Source: Thermococcus sp. 2319x1 (GTDB taxonomy: Archaea; Methanobacteriota_B; Thermococci; Thermococcales; Thermococcaceae). Taken from it: DNA of 64,000 bases. The DNA lies in assembly GCF_001484685.1 (NCBI RefSeq), contig NZ_CP012200.1, positions 614,321 to 678,320 on the forward strand, written 5' to 3'. Under the pieces are notes generated by a model, which worked only from the letters and a program-made list of their open reading frames with translations, searched no databases and was not told the DNA's origin. Below, piece after piece: positions 18,328 to 25,911 of this stretch (positions are counted from its first letter, which is position 1; the number at the start of each line of letters is the position of its first letter). The position numbers were made by a program, and so were the translations under genes.

Positions 18328-18990
18328 ATGGAGGAGTTGCTGCTTGAGGGAAGGCATTTTACTGTGAGGGTTTTTACTAACCGGCCTGTTGATTATGCTT
18401 TTCCTTTTTTTGGCATTATCCTCGTTGATGGAGAGTTAATTGCCGGCACGTGCATGATTGAGGGGGAGAGAAAAACCCTCTCCCCAATTGATTTAGACCC
18501 ATATGTTACCTTTCAGGATTTGCTTGATTGTTGTGAGTTTTTCCTGTTTGATACGGAGGAGCAGGGTGGATATAGGGTTGGAGACATTAGGAGGCACGCT
18601 AAGAAGCATGGTTTTCCCGTGGGAGAAAAGACAAGATTATTCTGGTCAAGCTTAGGCGTATACATGGGAGATTACACCTTCGAACTCGCGAACAATACCG
18701 TAAACCTCCATTACTACAATAATTATCTCAAGTTGAGCAATGGTTGTCCTGAGTTTGAGGGGAGGTATAAGGGCACGATTTTAATTCCCCTGAAAGAGTT
18801 TGTAGAGGACGCTTTGAAGTTAAGCTACGAGTACCTGACAAAACACGGGCCAATACTCGATGAGCTCTTTATAAAGGAGGGACTTAGACCAACCAGTGAA
18901 GAGCTCTATGATGCGTTATGGAAGAGGCACAAAACGGTCAAGAAACTATATGAGGAAATCTTTTCTGGGGGTAGTAAATCTTCAGGGTGA
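18328..18990 (+). CDS. unknown protein coupled to the toxin-like gene; candidate immunity protein
   Basis: This is a soluble 220-residue protein without signal peptide or membrane segment, as expected for a cytoplasmic partner. ATG 18328 is preceded by GGGGGATG, whose last bases are the toxin stop, so translation is coupled. Internal features are an acidic first half with DLLDCCEFFLFDTEE, a central RRHAKKHGFPVGEK and a helical, charged C-terminus (SEELYDALWKRHKTVKKLYEE). I recognise no family. Its first 40 bp are repeated immediately behind its own stop (18988-19027), where a second truncated copy begins. Strict adjacency to the exported protein and the duplication of its 5' end support an immunity role; proof is lacking. 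Confidence 0.55.
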   Translation: MEELLLEGRHFTVRVFTNRPVDYAFPFFGIILVDGELIAGTCMIEGERKTLSPIDLDPYVTFQDLLDCCEFFLFDTEEQGGYRVGDIRRHAKKHGFPVGEKTRLFWSSLGVYMGDYTFELANNTVNLHYYNNYLKLSNGCPEFEGRYKGTILIPLKEFVEDALKLSYEYLTKHGPILDELFIKEGLRPTSEELYDALWKRHKTVKKLYEEIFSGGSKSSG

Positions 18991-18994
18991 TGTT

Positions 18995-19093
18995 ATGGAG
19001 GAGTTGCTGCATGAGGGAAGACATTTTCGTTGTGAAAATGGATGCGGGGAGATGTTCTCGAACAGCCGGGTGCTATGGTCGTCTACCGTTTAA
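18995..19093 (+). pseudogene. truncated second copy of the candidate immunity gene
   Basis: ATG 18995 opens a frame reading MEELLHEGRHF, nearly identical to MEELLLEGRHF of the gene at 18328, with the same GGTGATGTT leader. Homology stops after 40 bp (two mismatches); the frame then runs through unrelated residues to a TAA at 19091-19093. It is therefore the 5' end of another immunity-like gene joined to foreign DNA. Such orphan immunity fragments are left when toxin/immunity arrays recombine. Confidence 0.6.
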
Positions 19094-19113
19094 CCGTTAA
19101 GCTTAAAGGTTGG

Positions 19114-19497
19114 ATGATAAGGCAGAACGCCCTTGAGGCCATCCGTATCCAGGTGAACAGGTACCTCCAGAAGAACGTTGGAAGGAGCAACTACAACTTC
19201 AAGATCAGGGTTTATCCGTTCCAGGTTCTCCGTGAGAACCCGATGGCAACCGGAAGGAAGGCTGACCGTTACGGAAACGGTATGCGCAGGCCCTTTGGAA
19301 AACCGATTGGACTTGCCGCCAGGGTTAGGAAGGACCAGAAGATACTCACCGTCTGGGTGAACGGCCAGCACCTCAAGTTCGCCCTCGGTGCAATGCACAG
19401 GGCCAAGATGAAGCTCCCCTACAGTGCCTACTACAGGATCTACGATAAGGAAGGCAACGACGTTACCACGAAGGTTCTCTCCACCATGAAGCTCTGA
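19114..19497 (+). pseudogene. rpl10e: ribosomal protein L10e (rpl10e), 5'-truncated copy
   Basis: From about 19117 the frame encodes [20 protein letters not shown], the [19 protein letters not shown]-type core (here [20 protein letters not shown]) and a normal C-terminus ending [10 protein letters not shown], all diagnostic of archaeal L10e (universal uL16). An intact archaeal L10e has about 180 residues; roughly the first 55, with the conserved YTRREYI/GAPGP region, are absent and replaced by unrelated sequence (in-frame ATG at 19042). The remaining frame is undamaged, so the truncation is recent or the fragment is a partial duplicate. A full copy is expected elsewhere in the genome since L10e is essential. 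Confidence 0.8.
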
Positions 19498-19579
19498 CTG
19501 CATTCTTTTCTTCCTTTGACTTCTGGCGTATATTCATAATGGTTATTAACGGTGCCTCCCTATTCAAACCGGTGGGAGC

Positions 19580-19735
19580 ATGGTAAGCTCGTACTTCAGG
19601 AACCTGTTCCTCAAGCTGGGCCTTCCAGAGGACAGGATGGAAGTTCTTGAATCCAAGGGGGCTCTGGTTGAGGACGAGTTCGAGAGGATAAAATACCTCC
19701 ACTTCAGGGACTCCGCGAGGAACTTCAGGAGGGGA
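19580..19735 (+). pseudogene. 3'-truncated fragment of a small conserved gene
   Basis: ATG 19580, preceded by GGTGGGA, starts MVSSYFRNLFLKLGLPEDRM and continues to about HFRDSARNFRRG. At about 19735 the frame leaves its homologous body and runs into the antisense of the neighbouring binding-protein gene. The residue pattern looks like a genuine protein (amphipathic helices, acidic/basic alternation). It probably followed rpl10e in the donor locus and was carried along with the L10e fragment as one piece of about 620 bp. Function unknown. Confidence 0.45.
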
Positions 19736-19737
19736 AC

Positions 19738-21561
19738 CGCCGCGAGGAGAACCACCACACCAGGCCCGCAGATTCCTCCACCCCCACTGCTCGTTGATGA
19801 TGTCGGAGATTCACTTGAACTGGTTGTAGCTGGGGCTGATGTTGTGGTTGTCTCGGAGACAGGGACTTTAGCGGGCTTGACACCAAGGAGGGCAGGGGCT
19901 GTACCCCAGGTGCCGTAGTTAGTCCAGAAGATTGGAACACCATATGGGTTCTTCTCGTTCGGCCAGTTAGTCCAGTACTCAGTGTTGGCCTCATAGAAGA
20001 GCGTTGCCATGTAAACCGGAGCCGCTGGAACGTCTTGGAGCCAAATCTGGCAGAGCTGCTTTATGTACTGGACCTCTTTGTTCTCGTCGACCGTCTTTCC
20101 AAACTCCTCTAAAATCTGGTCAACCTGTGGGTTCTCGTACTTGCCGTAGTTGGCTCCACCGTCCTTTGAAATGAGCATGTTGAAGACAGCATAAGCGCTC
20201 GGCTGGAAGGTTCCGGACCAGTGGAGGGCAAGGTCGAAGTCACCATTCTGAAGACTCTTCATAAAGAAGTTGGTCCAGTCACCCTTCTCTATCTCGACCT
20301 CAATTCCAACGGCCTTGAGCTGGTTCGCTATGATCTCACCGGCTTGGAGCCAGTCGTTACAGCCGGCACATGTGACGAATTTGAGCTTGAGCGACTTGCC
20401 GTTGTACTCCCTGATGCCGTCGCCGTCGGTATCCTTGATACCAGCCTCGTCGAGGAGCTTTATTGCCCCGGCAACATCACCGTACTTCCAGCCGTACTAG
20501 CTGATGAGGCCGTCAATACCAACCTTGTTGCTCCACTTGTTTAGGAGACCCGGACCGAATGGAACCTGCTTTGGAAGGTCGCTTATCGGACCCTGGTTGA
20601 CGATCTGGTAAGGGTTGATTGCCATCGCTATTGCCCTTCTGACTTTCGGATTGTCGAGCGGGGCGTGCTTGGTGTTGAAGTAGAGCAGAACGGGGGCAAC
20701 GGGCGGGAAGTAGGGGTACCTGTCGAGCCAGCTCGCGAGCTTGGGGTTCTTCTGCTTGGCCGAAACTATGTCGATATAATAGGTACCGACGTCGAGGTCG
20801 CCCTTGATGAACATGTTGGCGGCCTGGTTGTTGTCGGTGACGTAGAGCTGGACGATGTACTTTGGTCCGGGCTTTCCGAAGATCTTTGCTCCCCACCAGT
20901 CCTCATTCCTCTCAAGGATGGCCTTTTCCTGTCCCACTATCTCCTTGAGCTTGTAGGCTCCAGAACCGACGAGGTACTTCATCTCATCGCCGGTGAAGGT
21001 CATCTTTGGTATGTCCTCGGGGTTGATCTTCTCAAAAACGTGCTTCGGAACTATGAGTGCACCCTGTCCCCAGCCGAAGAACATCTGAAGCTGCCAGAGC
21101 TGATAGTTGGGGGTCCCCTCGAAGATAAACTGAACCGTCCTGTCATCAACGACCTTTATCTCCTTGAGTCCGAGGTTGCCCCAGTTCCTGAGGCCAATCT
21201 TTTCGTAGTACTCATAGGAGAACTTGACGTCTTCGGCGGTCAGGGGCTTGCCGTCCTGCCACTTGAGGCCCGATCTGAGCTTGACTTCAAAGGTGTCGTC
21301 GTCAACCCACTTGGCACTTTCTGCAAGCCACGGTTTGAGCTCACCGGTCATGAAGTTGAACATGCACAGAGGCTCAAAAACAAGACCATCTATTCCAAGC
21401 ACTGAGCCTCCCGTGAACGGGTTGGCGTTCGTTGGAGGGGCGCTGTTGGCAGTGTAGAGGGTCTCATTCCTTGGCAGACTTTCTGCCGCCAAACCGTATC
21501 CAGCCCCGAAGAGGCTGGCCAGTAAAATGGCCATAAGGCCCATGGCTACGGCTTTCTTCAT
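19738..21561 (-). pseudogene. second family-5 solute-binding protein, in-frame TAG and truncated CGP-CTERM
   Basis: This is a paralogue of the binding protein at 11429-13237: signal peptide MKKAVAMGLMAILLASLFGAGYG from ATG 21561 (GGTGGTG ahead), the LRSGLKWQDGKPLTAEDVKF motif and the same order of conserved segments. A TAG at 20499-20497 interrupts it after GIDGLIS; the same frame continues without error (YGWKYGDVAGAIKLLDEAG) to the C-terminus. There the Ser/Thr linker and GGGGICGPGVVVLLAAVPLL are followed not by a basic RKR tail but by residues read from the antisense of the 19580 fragment, to a stop at 19564. Two lesions are thus visible: a nonsense codon and loss of the last anchor residues. 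Without readthrough the product would lack its C-terminal lobe. No permease or ATPase genes accompany it. Confidence 0.8.
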
Positions 21562-21786
21562 AGGCACCACCACTTATAATGTTGATCATTTTTATAGTTT
21601 AAGCCCAATCTATATAAACCTTTTTATTATATAGACCTGAGCCGATAACTGCAAAAATGCCCTAAATACCACATTGGGCTATCCAGTGAGCGATGTTCCT
21701 GAGGAGGCAAAAACGCCAAACAGCAAAATGCCAAGGTTACGAAAATTATAAAAAAGGTTAGAGTTATAATTTATATAGGTGAAAGC
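21562..21786. promoter_or_regulatory. divergent promoter region of the second binding-protein/GH1 pair
   Basis: Leftward, the reverse strand holds a TATA-like GGTTTATATAG near 21610-21620, about 55 bp before the binding-protein start. Rightward, AAATTATAAAA near 21742-21752 could direct transcription from about 21772 toward the GH1 start at 21787, which has GGTGA five bases before its ATG. The organisation mirrors 13238-13422, but the two intergenic sequences have diverged and I see no shared long motif. Confidence 0.45.
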
Positions 21787-23241
21787 ATGGCGGAGTTTGC
21801 ATGGGGTGTTGTACAGTCAGCGTTTCAGTTCGAGATGGGCGATCCTCTCAGGAGGTTCATAGATACGAGGAGTGACTGGTGGCACTGGGTCCGCGACCCT
21901 TTCAACATAAAAAACGATCTCGTGAGCGGCCATCTTCCGGAGGATGGCATAAACAACTACGGACTCTATGAGATTGACCACCAGCTTGCGAAGGATATGG
22001 GGCTCAACGCCTATCAGATAACGGTTGAGTGGAGCAGAATCTTCCCCTGCCCGACTTTTGGAGTCGAAGTTGATTTTGAGAGGGACTCCTACGGACTTAT
22101 AAAGAGGATAAAGATAACCAAAGAAACCCTCAAAGAGCTCGAAGGGCTCTCAAACCTTAGAGAAGTGAAGCACTACAGAAAAGTCTTAGGGAACCTCAAA
22201 AAGCTGGGGTTCTCCACTTTCGTAACCCTGAACCACCAGACCCAGCCGATATGGCTCCATGACCCTATAGAAGTCAGACAGAACTTCGAGAAAGCCCGGG
22301 CCAAGGGGTGGGCCGATGAAAGAGCCATACTTGAGTTTGCCAAGTTTGCAGCATTTGCCGCCTGGAAGCTCGGAGACTTGGTCGACTTCTGGGCGACCTT
22401 TGATGAGCCAATGGTGACTGTGGAGCTCGGCTATCTGGCACCCTACGTTGGGTGGCCCCCCGGAATACTAAACCCCAAAGCTGCCAAAGCAGTTATCATA
22501 AATCAACTCGTTGGACACGCAAGGGCCTATGATGCTATAAAAGCATTTTCGGACAAACCCGTTGGGATAATCCTCAACATAATCCCAGCATATCCCCGCG
22601 ACCCAAACGACCCTAAGGACATGAAGGCCACCGAGAACTACGACCTCTTCCACAATAGGATATTCCTGGATGGAGTAAACGAAGGAAAGGTTGATCTTAA
22701 TTTCGACGGAGACTACGCCAAAATCAATCACTTGGAGAGAAACGACTGGATAGGCGATAACTACTACACCAGGGAAGTGATAAGGTACACAGAGCCAAAA
22801 TACGATGAGCTTCCGATAATAAACTTCGTAGGAACGGAAGGCTACGGCTACTCTTCAGAGCCCAACAGCGTCTCCAAGGACAACAACCCAACGAGCGACT
22901 TTGGCTGGGAGTGCTTCCCTCAGGGGATGTACGATTCAATAATGATCGGAAACGAGTATGGAAAACCCGTTTACATAACGGAAAATGGAATAGCCGATTC
23001 CAGGGACCTTTTAAGACCGAGATATATAAGGGAACACGTGACAAAGATGTTTGAAGCAATTCAAGCCGGCGCCGACGTGAGGGGATATTTCCACTGGGCA
23101 CTCACGGATAACTACGAATGGGCGATGGGTTTTAAAATAAAGTTCGGCCTCTATGAGGTTGACCCGATAAGCAAGCAGAGGATACCAAGACCCAAGAGCA
23201 TAGAAACCTACAAGAAAATTGTGCGGGAGGGATTACCTTGA
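21787..23241 (+). CDS. GH1 family beta-glycosidase (chitin island copy 2)
   Basis: This 484-residue paralogue of the enzyme at 13423 shares QSAFQFEMGDPLRRFID, DPFNIKNDLVSGHLPEDGIN and the order of all conserved blocks. The nucleophile is E399 in ITENGI. The acid/base Glu is E207, but the motif reads TFDEPM instead of the family TFNEP: the Asn that normally hydrogen-bonds the sugar 2-substituent is Asp. WIGDNYYTR likewise has Asp where copy 1 has Leu (WIGLNYYTR). These changes could alter specificity at the 2-position, for example toward amino sugars, which is inference. ATG 21787 has GGTGA upstream. Its TGA overlaps the TTG start of the following RHH gene. Confidence 0.87.
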   Translation: MAEFAWGVVQSAFQFEMGDPLRRFIDTRSDWWHWVRDPFNIKNDLVSGHLPEDGINNYGLYEIDHQLAKDMGLNAYQITVEWSRIFPCPTFGVEVDFERDSYGLIKRIKITKETLKELEGLSNLREVKHYRKVLGNLKKLGFSTFVTLNHQTQPIWLHDPIEVRQNFEKARAKGWADERAILEFAKFAAFAAWKLGDLVDFWATFDEPMVTVELGYLAPYVGWPPGILNPKAAKAVIINQLVGHARAYDAIKAFSDKPVGIILNIIPAYPRDPNDPKDMKATENYDLFHNRIFLDGVNEGKVDLNFDGDYAKINHLERNDWIGDNYYTREVIRYTEPKYDELPIINFVGTEGYGYSSEPNSVSKDNNPTSDFGWECFPQGMYDSIMIGNEYGKPVYITENGIADSRDLLRPRYIREHVTKMFEAIQAGADVRGYFHWALTDNYEWAMGFKIKFGLYEVDPISKQRIPRPKSIETYKKIVREGLP

Positions 23242-23447
23242 AAACGATAGCAGTTGATGAGAACACCTGGAAAAAGATAAAGCTCCTGAAGGACAAGCTC
23301 GACGCAAGATCCTACGATGAGGTGCTTCAGAAGCTCATTGAAACTTGGCACCTAGTGGAGCTTGACAAGAAGATCGAAGACATAATCGTCGATGATGACG
23401 AAGCGGAGATGCTACTTAGAGTCATTAAGGAGAGGGGTAAACAATGA
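23238..23447 (+). CDS. vapB: RHH-type antitoxin-like protein (cassette copy 2)
   Basis: This 69-residue protein starts at TTG 23238 inside the GH1 stop (TTGA), KTIAVDENTWKKIKLLKDK and SYDEVLQKLIETWHLVELD being near-identical in pattern to the copy at 14958. The ribbon-helix-helix fold is inferred from the N-terminal strand plus two helices. The acidic C-terminus (DDDEAEMLLRVIKERGK) would wrap the toxin. Its stop overlaps the PIN start by four bases (ATGA). Conservation of this chain in both cassettes shows that the coupling to the GH1 gene predates the duplication. Confidence 0.75.
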   Translation: MKTIAVDENTWKKIKLLKDKLDARSYDEVLQKLIETWHLVELDKKIEDIIVDDDEAEMLLRVIKERGKQ

Positions 23448-23896
23448 CCCTCCCTGATAGCATCCTATTTGACGCAACATCACTGATAAAAATGCACACT
23501 GCAAGCAGGAGGAGGCTACTTGAGGTGACCCTAGCAAAATTCAACGTTTTCGTCCCGATAATCTCGATTTACAAGTATCTGGTATCTAAGGCATACATAA
23601 ACAGAAAAATAGAGAACGAATTCAAAGTCCTCAAAGAAATCTACACCATCCTCCCCCTAACCGAGGAGATAGTTCTACACGGTGCAAAGATAGAGGCCAA
23701 ACTCCTCAAAAAGGGGCTGAGACTTGAAGTCGATGACGTGCTCACGGGAGCCTTCGCAATAAAGCACAGAATGCTCCTGGTAACCGCTGACCAGGATAGA
23801 TATAAGCCCCTAACCGAGTTTGGACTTGACATGATGGAGCTTGACTACTTCCTGAAAGAAGTAGAAAGGATGGTAGAGGAAGAATTAAAGGCCTAA
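23444..23896 (+). CDS. vapC: PIN-domain protein, VapC-like (cassette copy 2)
   Basis: This 150-residue PIN protein has the acidic positions visible in SILFDATSLIKMH, EVDDVLTGAFAIKHRMLLVT and ADQDRYKPL; all look compatible with metal binding, unlike copy 1 where the last motif is STEPERF. It starts within the RHH stop (ATGA) and ends at 23896, overlapping the 3' end of the convergent dac gene by a few bases. Presumed RNase toxin neutralised by the RHH protein; a regulatory role for the cassette is an alternative. Confidence 0.75.
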   Translation: MTLPDSILFDATSLIKMHTASRRRLLEVTLAKFNVFVPIISIYKYLVSKAYINRKIENEFKVLKEIYTILPLTEEIVLHGAKIEAKLLKKGLRLEVDDVLTGAFAIKHRMLLVTADQDRYKPLTEFGLDMMELDYFLKEVERMVEEELKA

Positions 23897-24696
23897 ATAA
23901 GTTCGGCAAAAGGACATATATGCAGGAAAAGGCTAGGAATGAACCTTATACCTTCAGCGTACTTGTAACCACTCATTTTTCCATAATAGAGAGCTATTGT
24001 CCTGAGATACGGCTCCCAAAGCTTCCAGATGTCGTCAGGAAACTGGCTTCTATGGGCCCTCACAGCCCTCAGCTTTGTTTCCATGACATCGGTTATATCA
24101 ATGAAGTAGTTTGGTTTGTGGGTGTAGTAGAAGCCAACTGCGGAGACGTTATGGGGCTCAAGTCCAGCAATGAGGTCGGTTCTGTTGAAGTTTGGGAGAC
24201 CCGAAAAGCCGACCGCCTCTATTCCGAGGAATCCCGCATGCCTGTGATCGGGGTGACTCTCGTAGGGGAGCCACGGATCGGGCATCAAAACCATATCAGG
24301 TTTCTCCTTTCTTATCACAGTGACTATCTCCTTTCTGACCTCCCTCGTGTAGGGAAGTTCGGTGTCGCCAAGGTCTAGGGTGTGTATCTTCTTAACCCCA
24401 AGGATTTCAGCGCTCTTTTTTTCTTCTTCAAGTCTCTTTAGGACAAGCTCATGGCGTGATATCCCATCGTCGGTCGTTCCCATCGAGCCGTCCGTGAGAA
24501 GTAGATAGACAACCTCAACCCCTGAGTCCGTTAGCTTTTTAATGGTGCCCCCGAGCCCGATAGCACAGTCGTCTGGATGCGGCTCTATGCAGATAATCTT
24601 CTCCACGTTCTTGAAAGGCTCGTTTATTTTGAAGTCAAGCTCGTCCATGAGTGCCGAAAGTGCATTGTCAAACCTCTCAAACAGTTCAAACCCCAT
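23893..24696 (-). CDS. dac: diacetylchitobiose deacetylase (Dac)
   Basis: This PIG-L/LmbE-family Zn hydrolase of 267 residues is the signature enzyme of Thermococcales chitin breakdown. EPHPDDCAIG at about residues 39-48 gives the H-x-x-D(D) zinc motif, and SHPDHRHAG near 155 supplies the third ligand. It removes the acetyl group from the non-reducing residue of GlcNAc2 in the cytoplasm before GlmA acts. ATG 24696 is preferred: GGGGTG lies six bases upstream, while the ATG at 24705 would be too close to it. It is transcribed divergently from the chitinase remnant and converges with the PIN gene. It appears intact. Confidence 0.92.
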   Translation of the reverse strand: MGFELFERFDNALSALMDELDFKINEPFKNVEKIICIEPHPDDCAIGLGGTIKKLTDSGVEVVYLLLTDGSMGTTDDGISRHELVLKRLEEEKKSAEILGVKKIHTLDLGDTELPYTREVRKEIVTVIRKEKPDMVLMPDPWLPYESHPDHRHAGFLGIEAVGFSGLPNFNRTDLIAGLEPHNVSAVGFYYTHKPNYFIDITDVMETKLRAVRAHRSQFPDDIWKLWEPYLRTIALYYGKMSGYKYAEGIRFIPSLFLHICPFAELI

Positions 24697-24914
24697 ATCA
24701 TGCACCCCTATATTATAGAATTGCTCTATTTTATAATTTTTTGGAACCCCGTCTGTACACTTTTAACGGATATTTTTCGGCTTTAGGTGACAGTATTGAC
24801 ATTGAATACCGCAGCTACATAAAATGTAATTTTGGAAATATTTATAAATATTTGAGCACATGTAAATAATTAAATAATGCAAAACTCCAAAAAGATCCCA
24901 GTGGGGTGTAGTGG

Positions 24915-25871
24915 ATGCAAAAGAGTGGGCCTTCGATAGTTTTAATGGTCCTGCTTCTGCTGTCCTTAACCCAAGTGGGCACTTTCTCCTGCTCAGTATC
25001 CACAAGCCGCTCGTTGAGTACTACAACCTCACGGGGACACCGTACTTCACTCTCGCCTTTGTCTTATACAGTTCAGTCTACAACGGGCCGGCCTGGGCTG
25101 GAAGCATTCCCCTTGACGCCTTCGTTGAGGAAGTGAAGGAGCTCAGAGAAGCTGGAGGGGACGTTATTATAGCCTTCGGAGGCGCAGTTGGCCCCTACCT
25201 CTGCCAGCAGGCAAAGACCCCAGAACAGCTCGCGCAGTGGTACATTCAGGTCATAGACACATACAACGCCACCTACCTTGATTTTGACATCGAGGCTGGT
25301 GTGGACGCCGACAAACTGGCGGATGCCCTCCTTATCGTACAGAGAGAAAGACCGAACGTTAGATTTAGCTTCACACTGCCCAGCGACCCAGGAATAGGTC
25401 TCGCGGGCGGATACGGAATAATAGAGACCATGGCAAAGAAGGGGGTTATCATCGACAGGGTCAACCCGATGACGATGGACTGCTACTGGATGCCAGCAAA
25501 CGCGGACAACGCCATAAGCGTGGCCGAACACGTTTTCAAACAGCTCAAGAGGATCTATCCAAACAAAAGCGACGACGAGATATGGGGCATGATAGGCCTG
25601 ACCCCCGATGATAGGAACCAACGACGACAAGAGCATTTTCTCGCTCCAAGATGCCGAAAAGCTCGTCGACTGGGCGATACAGCACAGAATACGCTCACTG
25701 GCCTTCTGGAGCATTGATAGAGACCACCCAGGCCCAATCGGAGAAGTCTCACCCCTTCACAGGGGAACCAGCGACCCTGACTGGGCCTTCAGCCACGCTT
25801 TCCTTAGATTCATGACGGCCTTCCAGCCGATTGCCAACGCGACCCAAGTGGCCGTTGCAATCTCCGTTTGA
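24915..25871 (+). pseudogene. chiA: GH18 chitinase, short and doubly frameshifted
   Basis: ATG 24915, with GGGGTG upstream and a TATA box TTTATAAATA near 24838, begins the signal peptide MQKSGPSIVLMVLLLLSLT. Near 25000 the frame must shift to reach HKPLVEYYNLTGTPYFTLAF and the GH18 barrel, including the catalytic DxDxE as YLDFDIEAG and MTMDCYWMPAN. Near 25610 a second single-base change (CCCCGATGATAGG) breaks the frame; the shifted frame gives MIGTNDDKSIFSLQDAEKL and the rest of the barrel. One GH18 domain and no chitin-binding domains are present, against the large two-domain ChiA of T. kodakarensis. Either a dead gene or one needing two corrections. Confidence 0.78.
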
Positions 25872-25911
25872 CTTCTTTTCTTCTCTTTTTTAGGCAAAAT
25901 TGGGGAAAGAC

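Noticed and set aside
19042-19497. L10e read as a complete gene from the ATG at 19042
   Set aside because: The residues before [12 protein letters not shown] do not resemble any archaeal L10e, and about 55 conserved N-terminal residues are missing.
2502-20499. In-frame TAG codons (2504-2502 and 20499-20497) as pyrrolysine or other recoding
   Set aside because: Thermococcales are not known to encode pyrrolysine, the two genes are unrelated to Pyl proteins, and both carry additional lesions; pseudogenes are the simpler explanation.
24838-24858. Palindrome AAATATTTATAAATATTT as a regulator site for the chitinase/dac pair
   Set aside because: It is centred on the TATA box and composed only of A/T, so the symmetry can arise by chance; not enough to call an operator.
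24915-25871. Programmed frameshifting in the chitinase gene
   Set aside because: No slippery heptamer or strong downstream structure at either shift, and two shifts in different places argue against it.
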